Source: Bordetella trematum (lineage in GTDB: Bacteria; Pseudomonadota; Gammaproteobacteria; Burkholderiales; Burkholderiaceae_B). From it: DNA of 64,000 bases. The first letter of the stretch is position 1. Each line of letters opens with the position of its first letter. This document shows, piece after piece, positions 36,518 through 46,521 of this stretch. Below the pieces are notes generated by a model. That model was not told the DNA's origin. It saw only the letters and a list, made by a program, of their open reading frames with translations, and made no database searches. The translations under genes were made by a program, and so were the position numbers. Where the stretch lies: positions 180,547-244,546 of the forward strand of contig NZ_FKBR01000045.1 of assembly GCF_900078335.1 (NCBI RefSeq), given 5' to 3'.

Positions 36518-37471
36518 ATGAGCACGGTCAATAATCATCGCGTGGTGATCCGTCGCAAGCGGGTCGTGAGCAGGGCGTCGCACGGCGGCAGCTGGAAGAT
36601 CGCCTATGCCGACTTCATCACGGCGATGATGGCCTTCTTCCTGGTGATGTGGCTGGTGAGCATCATTCCGCGCGAAGAGCTCAAGGGCATCGCCGATTAT
36701 TTCCGCATGCCCCTGAAAGTGGCGTTGACCGGCGGGCCGAGCACCTCTGCCGAGACCAGCGCCATTCCCGGCGGCGGCAGCGACCCGATGCGCCAGACCG
36801 GCGAGCTGCGACGCGCCGACGGCAAGCGCCAGGAGGTCCAGTCCGAGCGCGAGCGACGCGACCTGCATCGCCTGCAGCACCTCAAGCAGCGCCTGGAGAA
36901 CGTCATCGACGAGAGCCCGGTGCTCAAGCACTTCCGCCCGCAGCTGTTGCTGGATCTCACCACCGAGGGCTTGCGCATCCAGATCGTGGACAGCCAGAAC
37001 CGCCCGATGTTCGCCACCGGCAGCGCCCAGGTGCAGCCCTATATGCGCGACATTCTGCGCGAACTGGGGCCGGTGCTCAACGACCTGCCCAACAAGGTCA
37101 GCATCTCGGGCCATACCGACGCCAGTCAGTATGCGCGGGGCGAGCGCGCCTACAGCAACTGGGAGCTGTCGGCCGACCGCGCCAACGCTTCACGCCAGGA
37201 GCTGGTGGCCGGCGGCATGAACGAAGGCAAGGTGTTGCGCATCCAGGGCCTGTCTTCGAGCATGAGCCTGGTTAAAGATGATCCTTATGCTGCCGTTAAC
37301 CGTCGTATCAGCCTCGTGGTGCTCAATGAAAAGACGCAGCGCCGCATCGAGGCCGAGAACGCGGCGGCCGCCGACGTGACCTCGCGCGAGGCGCAGGAAG
37401 TCGGGCAGGCCGTGGATGAACACAATCAGCGCCAGGGTGAACAGGCTGGGTCGCCCGGGCAGGAGCAGTGA
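36518..37471 (+). CDS. motB: Flagellar motor stator protein MotB
   Basis: A 317-aa stator partner anchored to peptidoglycan. A single transmembrane helix near the N-terminus holds the proton-binding aspartate in WKIAYADFITAMMAFFLVMWLV (in two parts: YADFITAMMAF, FLVMWLV). The C-terminal OmpA-like domain has ISGHTDASQYARGERAYSNWELSADRAN in segments and the closing NRRISLVVLNEKT. It follows motA by 17 bases. The Gln/Glu-rich tail beyond about residue 285 is unstructured. Confidence 0.95.
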   Translation: MSTVNNHRVVIRRKRVVSRASHGGSWKIAYADFITAMMAFFLVMWLVSIIPREELKGIADYFRMPLKVALTGGPSTSAETSAIPGGGSDPMRQTGELRRADGKRQEVQSERERRDLHRLQHLKQRLENVIDESPVLKHFRPQLLLDLTTEGLRIQIVDSQNRPMFATGSAQVQPYMRDILRELGPVLNDLPNKVSISGHTDASQYARGERAYSNWELSADRANASRQELVAGGMNEGKVLRIQGLSSSMSLVKDDPYAAVNRRISLVVLNEKTQRRIEAENAAAADVTSREAQEVGQAVDEHNQRQGEQAGSPGQEQ

Positions 37472-37476
37472 GCAGG

Positions 37477-37857
37477 ATGGCGGCGACGATTCTGGTGGCG
37501 GACGATTCAGCAACGATGCGCATGATCGTCCGCGCCGCACTGAGTTCGGCCGGCTGGCAGGTCATTACCGCCAGCAATGGCCAGGAAGCCTTGACGCTGG
37601 CGCGTCAGCAGACGGTGGACCTGGTGATCAGCGACTGGAACATGCCCGTCATGGGCGGCCTGGGGCTGATCCAGGGGCTACGTCAGCTGGAGCCCTACCA
37701 GGATGTGCCGGTGCTGGTGCTCACCACCGAGGATGACAGCGAAAGCAAGATGGCCGCGCGCGATCTCGGCGTATGCGGCTGGCTGAACAAGCCGCTGGAC
37801 CCGGACACCCTGGTCGAGCTGGCCGCGGAGCTGCTGGACGAATCGCTGCCGCGCTGA
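37477..37857 (+). CDS. CheY-like single-domain response regulator
   Basis: A 126-aa receiver domain with ILVADDSATMRMIVRAAL, phospho-acceptor Asp53 in LVISDWNMPVMGG, threonines in LVLTTEDDSES and lysine in GWLNKPLDPDTLVELA. There is no output domain. It is distinct from the CheY at 44208: it carries a PilG/TapZ-like TTEDDSESK loop rather than the CheY TAEAKKEN loop. ATG 37477 has AGGAG 11 bases upstream; an in-frame GTG at 37468 overlaps the motB stop. Being between motB and cheA, it may act as a phosphate sink or second motor input. Confidence 0.85.
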   Translation: MAATILVADDSATMRMIVRAALSSAGWQVITASNGQEALTLARQQTVDLVISDWNMPVMGGLGLIQGLRQLEPYQDVPVLVLTTEDDSESKMAARDLGVCGWLNKPLDPDTLVELAAELLDESLPR

Positions 37858-37910
37858 AGCGGCGCGGCGCTCCGGTCGCGTTGACGACGTTCTTGAAAAG
37901 GCAATCGGCC

Positions 37911-39977
37911 ATGAGTTCAGGTCTGGACCTCAGTCAGTTCTACGAAACTTTCTTCGACGAGGCGGATGAGCTGCTCGCCCAGATGGAGCAGCTGCTGCTG
38001 GAGCTGGATGTCGGTGCGCCCGATATCGAGCAGCTCAATGCCATTTTCCGTGCCGCGCACTCGATCAAGGGCGGAGCGGCCACGTTCGGCTGCTTCCAGA
38101 AGCTGGCCGAAACGACGCACCTGCTCGAAAACCTGCTCGACGCCATACGGCGCGACGAAATGACGTTGCGCTCCGACATGGTCGACACCTTTCTGGAAGC
38201 CAAAGACGTGCTTAAAAGTCAGCTGGACGCCTACCGTGCCTCGGAAGAACCGGATGACGCCACGTTCGAGCGGATCTGCGCGGTGTTGCGGCAACTCGCG
38301 CTGGAAGGCAAAGCGGCGACGTCCGAGCCTGCCGCAGCGCCGCAGCCGCAGCCGCAGCCGGTCGTGGTCGCCGCAGCGCCGGCCGTCGCCGAGGCGGCGC
38401 TGCCTCTGCGCCTGCATATCCGCAAGGTATCGGACAAGGATGCCGAGGCTCTGCGCGAAGAAATGGGCAACCTCGGGACGGTGCATGCCTGGCGGCGTGA
38501 AGGCGAGACGCTGACGCTGTGGGTCGAGACCACCTGCTCGGAGGCGGATATCGAGGCCGTGTGCTGCTTCATCATCGATGCCGATCAGATGGAGCTGGGC
38601 CGCGAGGCGGCGCCTGCCGATGCGCCGGTCGCAGCGACGCCGGCCGTGGCGGCCACGCCGCCGGACGGTCCGGGGCCTGCAGCCGCGCCTGCGGCCACGC
38701 CGGCAGCCGAGCCCGCGGCCACGCCGGCTGCGGCGCCCGCGCGCGCCGCCCGGGCGCCGGCGGCCGCCGCGCATGCCGACAAAGAATCGACCTCGATCCG
38801 GGTGGGCGTGGAGAAGGTCGACCAGATCATCAATCTGGTCGGCGAGCTCGTCATCACCCAGGCCATGCTGGCCCAGACGGCCTCGACCCTGGATCCCGTG
38901 CTGCATGACCGCCTGCTCAATGGCATGGAACAGCTCGAACGCAATGCGCGCGACCTGCAGGAGGCCGTCATGTCGATCCGCATGATGCCCATGGATTATG
39001 TCTTCAGCCGCTTTCCGCGCCTGGTGCGCGATATCGCCGGCAAGATGGGCAAGCAGATCGAACTGCATACCTATGGCCGCGCCACCGAACTGGACAAGAG
39101 CCTGATCGAGCGCATCATGGATCCGCTGACGCACCTGGTGCGAAACAGCCTGGATCACGGCATCGAGACGCCCGAGAAACGCGTGGCTGCCGGCAAGGAG
39201 CCGGTCGGCCAGCTGGTGCTGTCGGCCCAGCACAATGGCGGCCACATCGTGATCGAGGTCAGCGATGACGGCTGCGGCCTGGACCGCGACCGCATTCTCA
39301 GGAAGGCCCAGAAGCAGGGTATGCAGGTCAGCGAGAACACTTCCGACGATGAGCTCTGGCAACTGATCTTCGCGCCGGGCTTCTCGACCGCCGAACAGGT
39401 TACCGATATTTCCGGCCGTGGCGTGGGTATGGATGTGGTGCGTCGCAATATCCAGGACATGGGCGGACATGTGCAGTTGTCCAGCCAGGCCGGGCAGGGC
39501 ACCACCACCCGCATCGTGCTGCCCCTGACGCTGGCCATCCTGGATGGCATGTCGGTACGGGTGGGCGAAGAAACCTTCATCCTGCCGCTCAATCACGTGA
39601 CCGAGTCCCTGCAGCCGCAACAGGAGCAGATCTACTCCGTGGCCGGCAACGAGCGCGTGATGCATGTGCGCGGTGAATATCTGCCGCTGGTGGAAATGCA
39701 CCGGGTGTTCTCGGTGGGCGGCGCCCAGACCGACCCGACCCAGGCCATCGCCGTCATCATGCAGGCCGAAGACCGGCGTTTCGCCTTGCTGGTGGATCAC
39801 CTGGTCGGCCAGCATCAGGTGGTGGTCAAGAATCTCGAATCGAATTACCGCAAGGTGCCCGGCATCTCGGCGGCGACCATCCTGGGCGATGGCAGCGTGG
39901 CGCTGATCGTCGACGTCTTCGCCCTGGCGCGCGCCAATCGCGAACGCTGGTCCCAGCCCGAAGCCATTCTGAATTGA
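37911..39977 (+). CDS. cheA: Chemotaxis histidine kinase CheA
   Basis: A 688-aa kinase that phosphorylates CheY and CheB in receptor arrays. The P1 Hpt domain has phospho-acceptor His50 in [15 protein letters not shown]. An Ala/Pro/Gln-rich linker and P2-like domain follow (about 165-230), then a second Ala/Pro linker. P3 dimerisation starts [23 protein letters not shown] in segments. The ATP-binding P4 has [23 protein letters not shown] and GRGVGMDVV, and P5 is CheW-like to the end. ATG 37911 starts [15 protein letters not shown]; longer in-frame readings run into the upstream gene. Confidence 0.96.
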   Translation: MSSGLDLSQFYETFFDEADELLAQMEQLLLELDVGAPDIEQLNAIFRAAHSIKGGAATFGCFQKLAETTHLLENLLDAIRRDEMTLRSDMVDTFLEAKDVLKSQLDAYRASEEPDDATFERICAVLRQLALEGKAATSEPAAAPQPQPQPVVVAAAPAVAEAALPLRLHIRKVSDKDAEALREEMGNLGTVHAWRREGETLTLWVETTCSEADIEAVCCFIIDADQMELGREAAPADAPVAATPAVAATPPDGPGPAAAPAATPAAEPAATPAAAPARAARAPAAAAHADKESTSIRVGVEKVDQIINLVGELVITQAMLAQTASTLDPVLHDRLLNGMEQLERNARDLQEAVMSIRMMPMDYVFSRFPRLVRDIAGKMGKQIELHTYGRATELDKSLIERIMDPLTHLVRNSLDHGIETPEKRVAAGKEPVGQLVLSAQHNGGHIVIEVSDDGCGLDRDRILRKAQKQGMQVSENTSDDELWQLIFAPGFSTAEQVTDISGRGVGMDVVRRNIQDMGGHVQLSSQAGQGTTTRIVLPLTLAILDGMSVRVGEETFILPLNHVTESLQPQQEQIYSVAGNERVMHVRGEYLPLVEMHRVFSVGGAQTDPTQAIAVIMQAEDRRFALLVDHLVGQHQVVVKNLESNYRKVPGISAATILGDGSVALIVDVFALARANRERWSQPEAILN

Positions 39978-39990
39978 CGGAGATCCAAGC

Positions 39991-40491
39991 ATGGCAGCCA
40001 AACCCCAAGCCTCATCCGCGCGCGCCGAAGACGGCGGGCACGAGTTCCTGGTCTTTACGCTGGGCGCCGAAGAGTACGGCATCGACATCCTGAAGGTACA
40101 GGAAATCCGCGGCTACGACGCCGCCGGCGTCACGCGCATTGCCAATGTGCCGCCCTTCATCAAGGGCGTGACCAATCTGCGCGGCATCATCGTGCCGATC
40201 GTCGATCTGCGCATCAAGTTCAATCTTGGCAGCGTGGAATACAACGAGCAGACGGTGGTGATCATCCTCAACCTGGATCGCCGCGTGGTCGGTATCGTGG
40301 TCGATGGCGTCTCCGATGTGCTGATGCTCAATGGCGGGCAGATCCGCCCGGCGCCGGAGTTCGGCGCCACGCTCTCGACCGAGTACCTCACCGGGCTGGG
40401 CACGGTCGATGAACGCATGTTGATCCTGGTGGATATCGAAAAGCTGATGACCAGCGACGAGATGGCGCTGGTGGAGAAAGCCGCCTCGTAG
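39991..40491 (+). CDS. cheW: Chemotaxis coupling protein CheW
   Basis: A 166-aa adaptor joining CheA to chemoreceptors. The fold is recognisable from [25 protein letters not shown] in parts, [25 protein letters not shown] with the conserved NLRG turn, and [10 protein letters not shown]. It follows cheA by 13 bases with a GGAG ribosome site. Length is standard. Confidence 0.96.
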   Translation: MAAKPQASSARAEDGGHEFLVFTLGAEEYGIDILKVQEIRGYDAAGVTRIANVPPFIKGVTNLRGIIVPIVDLRIKFNLGSVEYNEQTVVIILNLDRRVVGIVVDGVSDVLMLNGGQIRPAPEFGATLSTEYLTGLGTVDERMLILVDIEKLMTSDEMALVEKAAS

Positions 40492-40567
40492 CCTGGCGAG
40501 GACGTGTCTGGCCCGCCCCGCCGGCGGGCTGCCGCTTATTTTCGCGTCGTTTGGGAGAGTGTCTGTC

Positions 40568-42256
40568 ATGCGCAATTTCCTGGCCAATCTATCCATACGC
40601 GGCAGCCTGGTCGCCGTGCTGGTGTTTTTCTCGCTCATGCTGGTGATCGGCGCGGCGCTGGGCGTGCTGTCGCTGCGCGTGAGCAATGGTCTGTTGCAGG
40701 ATATCCGCCAGACCCAGGCCATTGCGGACTCGGTGGGGCGCATCGCCCTGAACGCCAAGGACACCCTGGGCGCCCTGGGCCGCACCGGGCTGGAGCAGGG
40801 CGCCCAGGGGCTGGCCGGACCGGCGCAACCCGGCCTGAGCCCGGAGGCGGCCGCCCAGTTGCAGCGCGCCGAGGCGGCCCTGAACCGCGCCCAGACCGAG
40901 CTGGAGTACTACCGTGCGCTGCCGCGGCCGGATAGCGCCAGCGAAAGCCTGGAGAACGTCGAGCAAGCCTTTGCCGCGCTGGTGCAGGAAGGTTTGCAGC
41001 CCATGACGGCGACCCTGGCCCGTGGCGATGTGGCCGCCTACCAGCAATGGGTGGCCACCCGCCAGGACGGCTTGGAGTCGCGCTTTGCGCGCGCCACCGA
41101 AGCGTTTGACTTCTGGCGCGCCAGCGAACTCATCGAAGCCTTCGAACTGGCCAGCCAGCGCTACGACGTTGTGCTGCTGGCCGTGTCGGTCGGCGGCGTG
41201 CTGGCGGCCGCGCTGGTATTGCTGACCTATGTGTTCCTGCGCCAGCGCGTGCTGCGCCCCTTGCGCGAAGCCGGGGCCCATTTCGACCGCATCGCCGCCG
41301 GCGATCTGAGCGCGCGCGTGGAAGTGCGCAACCAGAACGAGATCGGCCAGTTGTTCACCGCTCTCAAGCGGATGCAGGAGAGCCTGACGCGCACGGTGTC
41401 CTCGGTGCGCCGGGGCGTGGAGGAGATCAACGTCGGCGCGCACGAGATCGCGGCGGGCAACACCGATCTGTCCAGCCGCACCGAAGAGCAGGCCGCCTCG
41501 CTGGAGGAAACGGCCGCCTCGATGGAGCAACTGGCTTCGACGGTCAGGCAGAACGCCGACAATGCGCGCCAGGCCAATCAACTGGCGGCCAGCGCCTCGG
41601 ACGTGGCCGAGCGTGGCGGCGTGGCGGTGTCGGAGGTGGTGAGCACCATGGAAGGCATCTCGGCCAGTTCGCGCAAGATTTCCGAGATCGTGTCGGTGAT
41701 CGACGGGATTGCGTTCCAGACCAACATTCTGGCGCTGAACGCGGCGGTGGAAGCCGCGCGCGCCGGCGAGCAGGGCAAGGGTTTTGCGGTGGTGGCCGGC
41801 GAAGTGCGTTCGCTGGCCCAGCGCAGCGCGCAGGCGGCCAAGGAGATCAAGGGCTTGATCGAGGATTCGGTCGGCAAGGTGGCGGCCGGCTCGCAGCAGG
41901 TGGGCCGTGCCGGCGAGACCATGCAGGAGATCGTGATGTCGGTCAAGCGCGTGACGGACATCATGGGCGAGATCACCGCTGCCTCGCAGGAGCAGTCCAG
42001 CGGGATCGAGCAGGTCAACCGTGCGGTGTCGCAGATGGACGAGGTGACGCAGCAGAATGCCGCCCTGGTCGAGCAGGCGGCGGCGGCCGCCGCCGCCCTG
42101 CAGGAGCAGTCGGAGCATCTGGCCGAGGCGGTGGCGGTCTTCAAGCTCAGCGGCGGAGAAGTCATTGACGTGCCGCCCGGCAGGCTGGCCGCTGGCAAGC
42201 CGGCCGGTTCGCTCACGGCGCCCGGCGCCGCTGACGGGAGCTGGAGCCCGGCATGA
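40568..42256 (+). CDS. Methyl-accepting chemotaxis protein
   Basis: A 562-aa chemoreceptor. Membrane helices at about residues 10-34 and 198-222 bracket a four-helix-bundle-type periplasmic domain (35-197). A HAMP domain follows ([24 protein letters not shown]), then a methylation helix with [18 protein letters not shown], and the signalling tip [27 protein letters not shown] in parts. It lacks the C-terminal NWETF-type pentapeptide that tethers CheR. ATG 40568 lies 10 bases after GGGAG. The ligand is unknown. Its HAMP and adaptation region is nearly identical to the receptor at 63146. Confidence 0.95.
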   Translation: MRNFLANLSIRGSLVAVLVFFSLMLVIGAALGVLSLRVSNGLLQDIRQTQAIADSVGRIALNAKDTLGALGRTGLEQGAQGLAGPAQPGLSPEAAAQLQRAEAALNRAQTELEYYRALPRPDSASESLENVEQAFAALVQEGLQPMTATLARGDVAAYQQWVATRQDGLESRFARATEAFDFWRASELIEAFELASQRYDVVLLAVSVGGVLAAALVLLTYVFLRQRVLRPLREAGAHFDRIAAGDLSARVEVRNQNEIGQLFTALKRMQESLTRTVSSVRRGVEEINVGAHEIAAGNTDLSSRTEEQAASLEETAASMEQLASTVRQNADNARQANQLAASASDVAERGGVAVSEVVSTMEGISASSRKISEIVSVIDGIAFQTNILALNAAVEAARAGEQGKGFAVVAGEVRSLAQRSAQAAKEIKGLIEDSVGKVAAGSQQVGRAGETMQEIVMSVKRVTDIMGEITAASQEQSSGIEQVNRAVSQMDEVTQQNAALVEQAAAAAAALQEQSEHLAEAVAVFKLSGGEVIDVPPGRLAAGKPAGSLTAPGAADGSWSPA

Positions 42257-43116
42257 GCACCATCCAGGGCGGCCAGCCGCCTGCCGGCGAGCGGCAGTTC
42301 GATTTCCGCGATGCGGATTTCAGCCGTGTGCGACGCATGATCTACGCCCATGCTGGCATCGCGCTGGGCGAGCACAAGCGGGAAATGGTCTACAGCCGTC
42401 TGGCGCGGCGCCTGCGTGCCCAGGGCAGGCAGGAGTTTGCCGCCTACCTGGATGAGCTGGAGCGCGACAGCGCTGCGCCCGAGTGGGAGCATTTCATCAA
42501 TGCCCTGACGACCAACCTGACGGCTTTCTTCCGCGAGGCGCATCACTTTCCCATCCTGGCGGAGTTCGTGCGTCAGCGTCCGGGGCCGGTGTCGGTCTGG
42601 TGCTGCGCGGCCTCGACCGGCGAAGAGCCGTACTCCATCGCCATGACCCTGGCCGAAACGCTGGGGGCGCGGGCGGGGTCCAGCCGGGTGTTCGCCACCG
42701 ATATCGATACCCAATGCCTGCAGCGCGCCCGCACCGGCGTGTACGCCTGGGAGCGCATCGCCAAGATGGAGCCGGAGCGCCTGCGTCGCTTCTTCCTGCG
42801 CGGCAAAGGAGCCAACGAGGGGCACGTCAAGGTGCGCCCCGAACTGGCCCAGATGGTGGACTTCGCAACCTTGAATCTGCTGGCGCCGAGCTGGCCGGTG
42901 CGTGAGCAGTTCGATGCGATTTTCTGCCGCAACGTGATGATCTACTTCGACAAGCCGACCCAGGCCAGGATCCTGCGGCGCTTCGTGCCCTTGCTCAAGC
43001 CGGGTGGCTTGCTATTTGCGGGGCATTCCGAGAATTTCACCTATATCAGCCAGGATTTCCAGTTGCTCGGGCAGACGGTGTACCAATGCGCCGCCCGCGC
43101 AGGAGTACCCGCATGA
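42253..43116 (+). CDS. cheR: Chemoreceptor glutamate methyltransferase CheR
   Basis: A 287-aa SAM-dependent enzyme that methylates receptor glutamates for adaptation. The N-terminal helical domain includes [33 protein letters not shown] in segments and [14 protein letters not shown]. The SAM domain has [19 protein letters not shown] and [19 protein letters not shown], then [12 protein letters not shown] and [13 protein letters not shown]. The start overlaps the receptor stop (ATGA) and its own stop overlaps cheB, so expression is tightly coupled. Confidence 0.97.
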   Translation: MSTIQGGQPPAGERQFDFRDADFSRVRRMIYAHAGIALGEHKREMVYSRLARRLRAQGRQEFAAYLDELERDSAAPEWEHFINALTTNLTAFFREAHHFPILAEFVRQRPGPVSVWCCAASTGEEPYSIAMTLAETLGARAGSSRVFATDIDTQCLQRARTGVYAWERIAKMEPERLRRFFLRGKGANEGHVKVRPELAQMVDFATLNLLAPSWPVREQFDAIFCRNVMIYFDKPTQARILRRFVPLLKPGGLLFAGHSENFTYISQDFQLLGQTVYQCAARAGVPA

Positions 43117-44165
43117 GAAAGCTCAAGGTTCTTTGTGTCGATGATTCCGCGCTGGTGCGCGGCCTGATGACCGAGATCATCAACAGCCATCCCGACATGG
43201 AGGTGGTCGCGACTGCGCCCGACCCCCTGGTGGCGCGCGAACTGATCAAGCAGTTCAACCCCGACGTGCTGACGCTGGACGTGGAAATGCCGCGCATGGA
43301 TGGGCTGGATTTCCTCGAAAAACTGATGCGGCTGCGGCCCATGCCGGTGGTGATGGTGTCTTCGCTGACCGAGCGCGGGGGCGAGATCACGCTGCGCGCC
43401 CTGGAACTGGGCGCCATCGACTTTGTGACCAAGCCCCGGCTCGGCATCCGCGACGGCCTGCTGGAGTACTCGGAACTGATCGCCGAGAAGATCCGCGCGG
43501 CCTCGCGCGCGCGCCTGCAGCGGCGGGCCGCTGCGGCCCCCGCCAGCGGCGCGCGCCTGAGCAGCCATTACAGCAGTTCGGAAAAGCTGGTCATGCTGGG
43601 CGCCTCCACGGGGGGCACCGAGGCCATCAGGGAGGTGCTGCAGCCCTTGCCGCCGGACAGCCCCGCCATTCTCATCACGCAGCATATGCCGGCCGGCTTC
43701 ACGCGATCTTTTGCGCAGCGGCTCAATACCCTGTGCGCGGTCACCGTGCGCGAGGCCACCCATGGCGAACGGGTGCTGCCGGGCCACGTGTATCTGGCGC
43801 CGGGCGGCGAGCAGCACATGAAGCTGGGGCGCAGCGGCGCCAACTACGTCATCGAACTGCAGGCCAGCGAGCCGGTCAATCGGCATCGGCCCTCGGTGGA
43901 CGTGCTGTTTCATTCGGCGGCCGAATCGGCCGGGCGCAATGCCATCGGGGTGTTGCTGACCGGCATGGGCAAGGATGGCGCGGCGGGCCTGCTGGCCATG
44001 CAGCGCGCGGGCGCGCGCACCCTGGCGCAGGACGAAGCCAGCTGCGTGGTCTTTGGCATGCCCCGGGAGGCCATCCTGCTGGGCGCGGCCGATGAGGTGG
44101 TGCCGCTGTCGGAAATGAGTGAACGCATTCTCATGCGCGCCGGCGACCGGGGCCACCGAGTCTAG
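43113..44165 (+). CDS. cheB: Chemotaxis methylesterase/deamidase CheB
   Basis: A 350-aa enzyme that removes receptor methyl esters when phosphorylated by CheA. The receiver domain has [16 protein letters not shown], phospho-acceptor Asp56 in [19 protein letters not shown] and the lysine in FVTKPR. The esterase domain holds the catalytic serine in [11 protein letters not shown], histidine in [18 protein letters not shown] and aspartate in [16 protein letters not shown] 43113 (MRKLKVL) overlaps the cheR stop. No cheD lies between cheR and cheB. Confidence 0.97.
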   Translation: MRKLKVLCVDDSALVRGLMTEIINSHPDMEVVATAPDPLVARELIKQFNPDVLTLDVEMPRMDGLDFLEKLMRLRPMPVVMVSSLTERGGEITLRALELGAIDFVTKPRLGIRDGLLEYSELIAEKIRAASRARLQRRAAAAPASGARLSSHYSSSEKLVMLGASTGGTEAIREVLQPLPPDSPAILITQHMPAGFTRSFAQRLNTLCAVTVREATHGERVLPGHVYLAPGGEQHMKLGRSGANYVIELQASEPVNRHRPSVDVLFHSAAESAGRNAIGVLLTGMGKDGAAGLLAMQRAGARTLAQDEASCVVFGMPREAILLGAADEVVPLSEMSERILMRAGDRGHRV

Positions 44166-44207
44166 GCCCGGGGCGGCGCGCAGCACAACAATCTTCTTGG
44201 AGTTGAA

Positions 44208-44597
44208 ATGGTAGACAAGGGCATAAAGATTCTGGTGGTGGACGATTTCCCGACCATGCGTCGGATCATCCGCAACCTGCTCAAGGAGCTGGGTTTCGAG
44301 AACGTCGACGAGGCCGAGGATGGCGCGATCGCGCTGGAGAAGCTGCGCAACGGCGGCTTTCAATTCGTGGTGTCGGACTGGAACATGCCCAACCTGGACG
44401 GCCTGGAAATGCTCAAGCAGATCCGCGCGGATGCCACGTTGGCCTCGCTGCCGGTGCTGATGGTGACGGCCGAGGCCAAGAAGGAGAACATCGTGGCCGC
44501 CGCCCAGGCAGGCGCCAGCGGTTATGTGGTCAAGCCGTTCACGGCGGCCACGCTGGAAGAGAAACTGAACAAGATCTTCGAGAAACTGGCAGGTTGA
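44208..44597 (+). CDS. cheY: Chemotaxis response regulator CheY
   Basis: A 129-aa regulator that, when phosphorylated, binds the motor switch. It is a classical Che[25 protein letters not shown] in parts, Asp57 in [17 protein letters not shown], the switch threonine in [12 protein letters not shown], and Lys in [15 protein letters not shown]. Length and numbering equal E. coli CheY. It is followed 7 bases later by its phosphatase gene cheZ. Confidence 0.97.
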   Translation: MVDKGIKILVVDDFPTMRRIIRNLLKELGFENVDEAEDGAIALEKLRNGGFQFVVSDWNMPNLDGLEMLKQIRADATLASLPVLMVTAEAKKENIVAAAQAGASGYVVKPFTAATLEEKLNKIFEKLAG

Positions 44598-44604
44598 GAC
44601 CGTC

Positions 44605-45234
44605 ATGAACGCGACGACTGGTATACAGCAGGAACCCACCGATCTGATCCAGCGCATCGCTTCGCTCACGCGCATGCTGCGCGACAGCATGCGCGAGCTG
44701 GGCCTGGATCAGGCCATCAAGGATGCCGCCGAGGCCATCCCCGATGCCCGCGACCGGCTGCGCTACGTGGCCCAGATGACCGAGCAGGCGGCCAACCGGG
44801 TGCTCAACGCGACCGAGGCGGCCGGTCCGGCCCAGGATGCCATGGCGCGAGGCGCCAAGGCGCTGGACGCCCGTTGGCAGCAGTGGTTCGATCAGCCGCT
44901 GGAAATGCCCGAAGCCCGCGAACTGGTCAAGGATACGCGCGCCTTTCTGGCGGAGGTGCCGGAGCAGACCCAGTTCACGCAGGCGCGTCTGATGGAAATC
45001 GTCATGGCGCAGGATTTCCAGGATCTGACCGGCCAGGTGATCATGCGCATGATGGATGTGGTCGGCGCCATCGAACGCGAGTTGCTGCAGGTGCTGCTGG
45101 AGAACGTGCCCCAGGAGCGCCGCGACGAGGCGCAGGGCCTGCTCAACGGCCCGCAGGTCAACCCGGGCGACAAGCCCGATGTGGTGACCAGCCAGGATCA
45201 GGTCGACGACCTGCTGGCCAGCCTGGGCTTCTGA
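44605..45234 (+). CDS. cheZ: CheY phosphatase CheZ
   Basis: A 209-aa protein that accelerates dephosphorylation of CheY. The long helical hairpin contains [24 protein letters not shown], where the catalytic glutamine lies in the QDLTGQ segment. The extreme C-terminus DDLLASLGF is the CheY-binding peptide. It lies directly after cheY and ends the chemotaxis block; flhB follows after 141 bases. Confidence 0.95.
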   Translation: MNATTGIQQEPTDLIQRIASLTRMLRDSMRELGLDQAIKDAAEAIPDARDRLRYVAQMTEQAANRVLNATEAAGPAQDAMARGAKALDARWQQWFDQPLEMPEARELVKDTRAFLAEVPEQTQFTQARLMEIVMAQDFQDLTGQVIMRMMDVVGAIERELLQVLLENVPQERRDEAQGLLNGPQVNPGDKPDVVTSQDQVDDLLASLGF

Positions 45235-45243
45235 GGCCGGCCG

Positions 45244-45262
45244 TGCCCGCTGCGCGCGGGCA
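45244..45262. promoter_or_regulatory. small hairpin between cheZ and flhB
   Basis: TGCCCGC (45244-45250) and GCGGGCA (45256-45262), a 7-bp stem with a 5-base loop, 9 bases after the cheZ stop. No T-tract. It may mark the end of the mot-che transcript before the flhBAF genes. Confidence 0.35.
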
Positions 45263-45375
45263 GGACAGGGAATAGGGCGGCTTTCTCCCCGTTTCTTGGG
45301 CGATCGCGCCCTGGGCCCTGCTCCTAGAATCTCCGCGGGCCGCCTGCATCCCGGCGGGCGGCCGTTGCGCAGACC

Positions 45376-46518
45376 ATGGCCGAAGAAAGCGATCTCGAAA
45401 AAACAGAAGCCGCCTCTCCCAGGCGCCTGGAAAAGGCGCGCGAGGAAGGGCAGATTGCGCGTTCGCGCGAGCTGACGACGTTTCTGATGCTGGCGGTAGG
45501 CGTGTCGGCCCTGTGGCTGAGCGCATCCTTCCTGTACCAGGGGCTGTCCGGCGTGTTGCGCCGGGCCTTGGGGTTCGAGACGCGCGTTACGCAGGATCCG
45601 GGCGCGATGGTCAGCCTGGCCACCCAGGGGGCGGGCGAGGCCTTGTGGGTGGTGCTGCCTGTTTTCGGCGCCCTGGCCATCGCTGCGGTGCTGGGCAGTG
45701 TGGCGCTGGGCGGGCTGGTGTTCTCGGCCAAGCCCATGGCGTTCAAGCTTTCCAAGCTCAACCCTCTGTCGGGCCTGAAGCGCATTTTCTCGGCACAGAC
45801 GCTGGTCGAGCTGGTCAAGGCAATGCTCAAGGCCTTTCTGGTGGGCGGGGTGGCGGCCAGTGCCATCTGGTATTTCCATGACGATATGCTCGGCCTGATG
45901 CACGCGGCGCCGGCTGCCGCGCTGCCGCGCGCGCTGCATCTGGTGGCGCTGTGTTGCGCCTTGATCGTGGCGGCCTTGTTGCTGGTGCCGCTGCTGGATG
46001 TGCCCTGGCAGATCTGGTCGCACCTGAAGAAGCTGCGCATGTCCAAGGAAGACGTGCGCCAGGAGCACAAGGAAAGCGATGGCGATCCGCATATCAAGGC
46101 GCGCATCCGCCAGCAGCAGCGCGCCATGGCGCGCCGCCGCATGATGACGCAGGTGCCGCTGGCCGATGTGGTCGTCACCAACCCGACCCACTACGCGGTG
46201 GCCTTGCGCTATGAGGAAGGCGCCGGCAGCGCGCCGCGCGTCATCGCCAAGGGCAGCGGCCTGGTTGCCGCCCGCATACGGGAGATCGCGGCCGACAGCC
46301 GCGTGCCCACTCTGGAGGCGCCGCCGCTGGCGCGCGCTTTGCATCAACACGTCGAACTGGGGCAGGAAATCCCGGTGGCGCTTTATACCGCGGTTGCCGA
46401 AGTGCTCGCCTGGGTGTTCCAGTTGCGCAGCTGGCGCGCGGGCGAGGGCGAAGCGCCCTCGGCGCCGGCGACATTGCCCGTACCCGCCGAGCTGGATCCC
46501 GGCGCGCAAGGAGTCTGA
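45376..46518 (+). CDS. flhB: Flagellar type III export switch protein FlhB
   Basis: A 380-aa inner-membrane export component that switches the apparatus from rod/hook to filament substrates. It opens EKTEAASPRRLEKAREEGQIARSRELTT, has four membrane segments, and carries the autocleavage site Asn269-Pro270-Thr271-His272 in DVVVTNPTHYAVAL, at the same position as E. coli FlhB. The linker YTAVAEVLAWVFQLR closes the folded part, followed by a short Ala/Pro tail. flhA starts 3 bases later. Confidence 0.97.
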   Translation: MAEESDLEKTEAASPRRLEKAREEGQIARSRELTTFLMLAVGVSALWLSASFLYQGLSGVLRRALGFETRVTQDPGAMVSLATQGAGEALWVVLPVFGALAIAAVLGSVALGGLVFSAKPMAFKLSKLNPLSGLKRIFSAQTLVELVKAMLKAFLVGGVAASAIWYFHDDMLGLMHAAPAAALPRALHLVALCCALIVAALLLVPLLDVPWQIWSHLKKLRMSKEDVRQEHKESDGDPHIKARIRQQQRAMARRRMMTQVPLADVVVTNPTHYAVALRYEEGAGSAPRVIAKGSGLVAARIREIAADSRVPTLEAPPLARALHQHVELGQEIPVALYTAVAEVLAWVFQLRSWRAGEGEAPSAPATLPVPAELDPGAQGV

Positions 46519-46521
46519 CGA

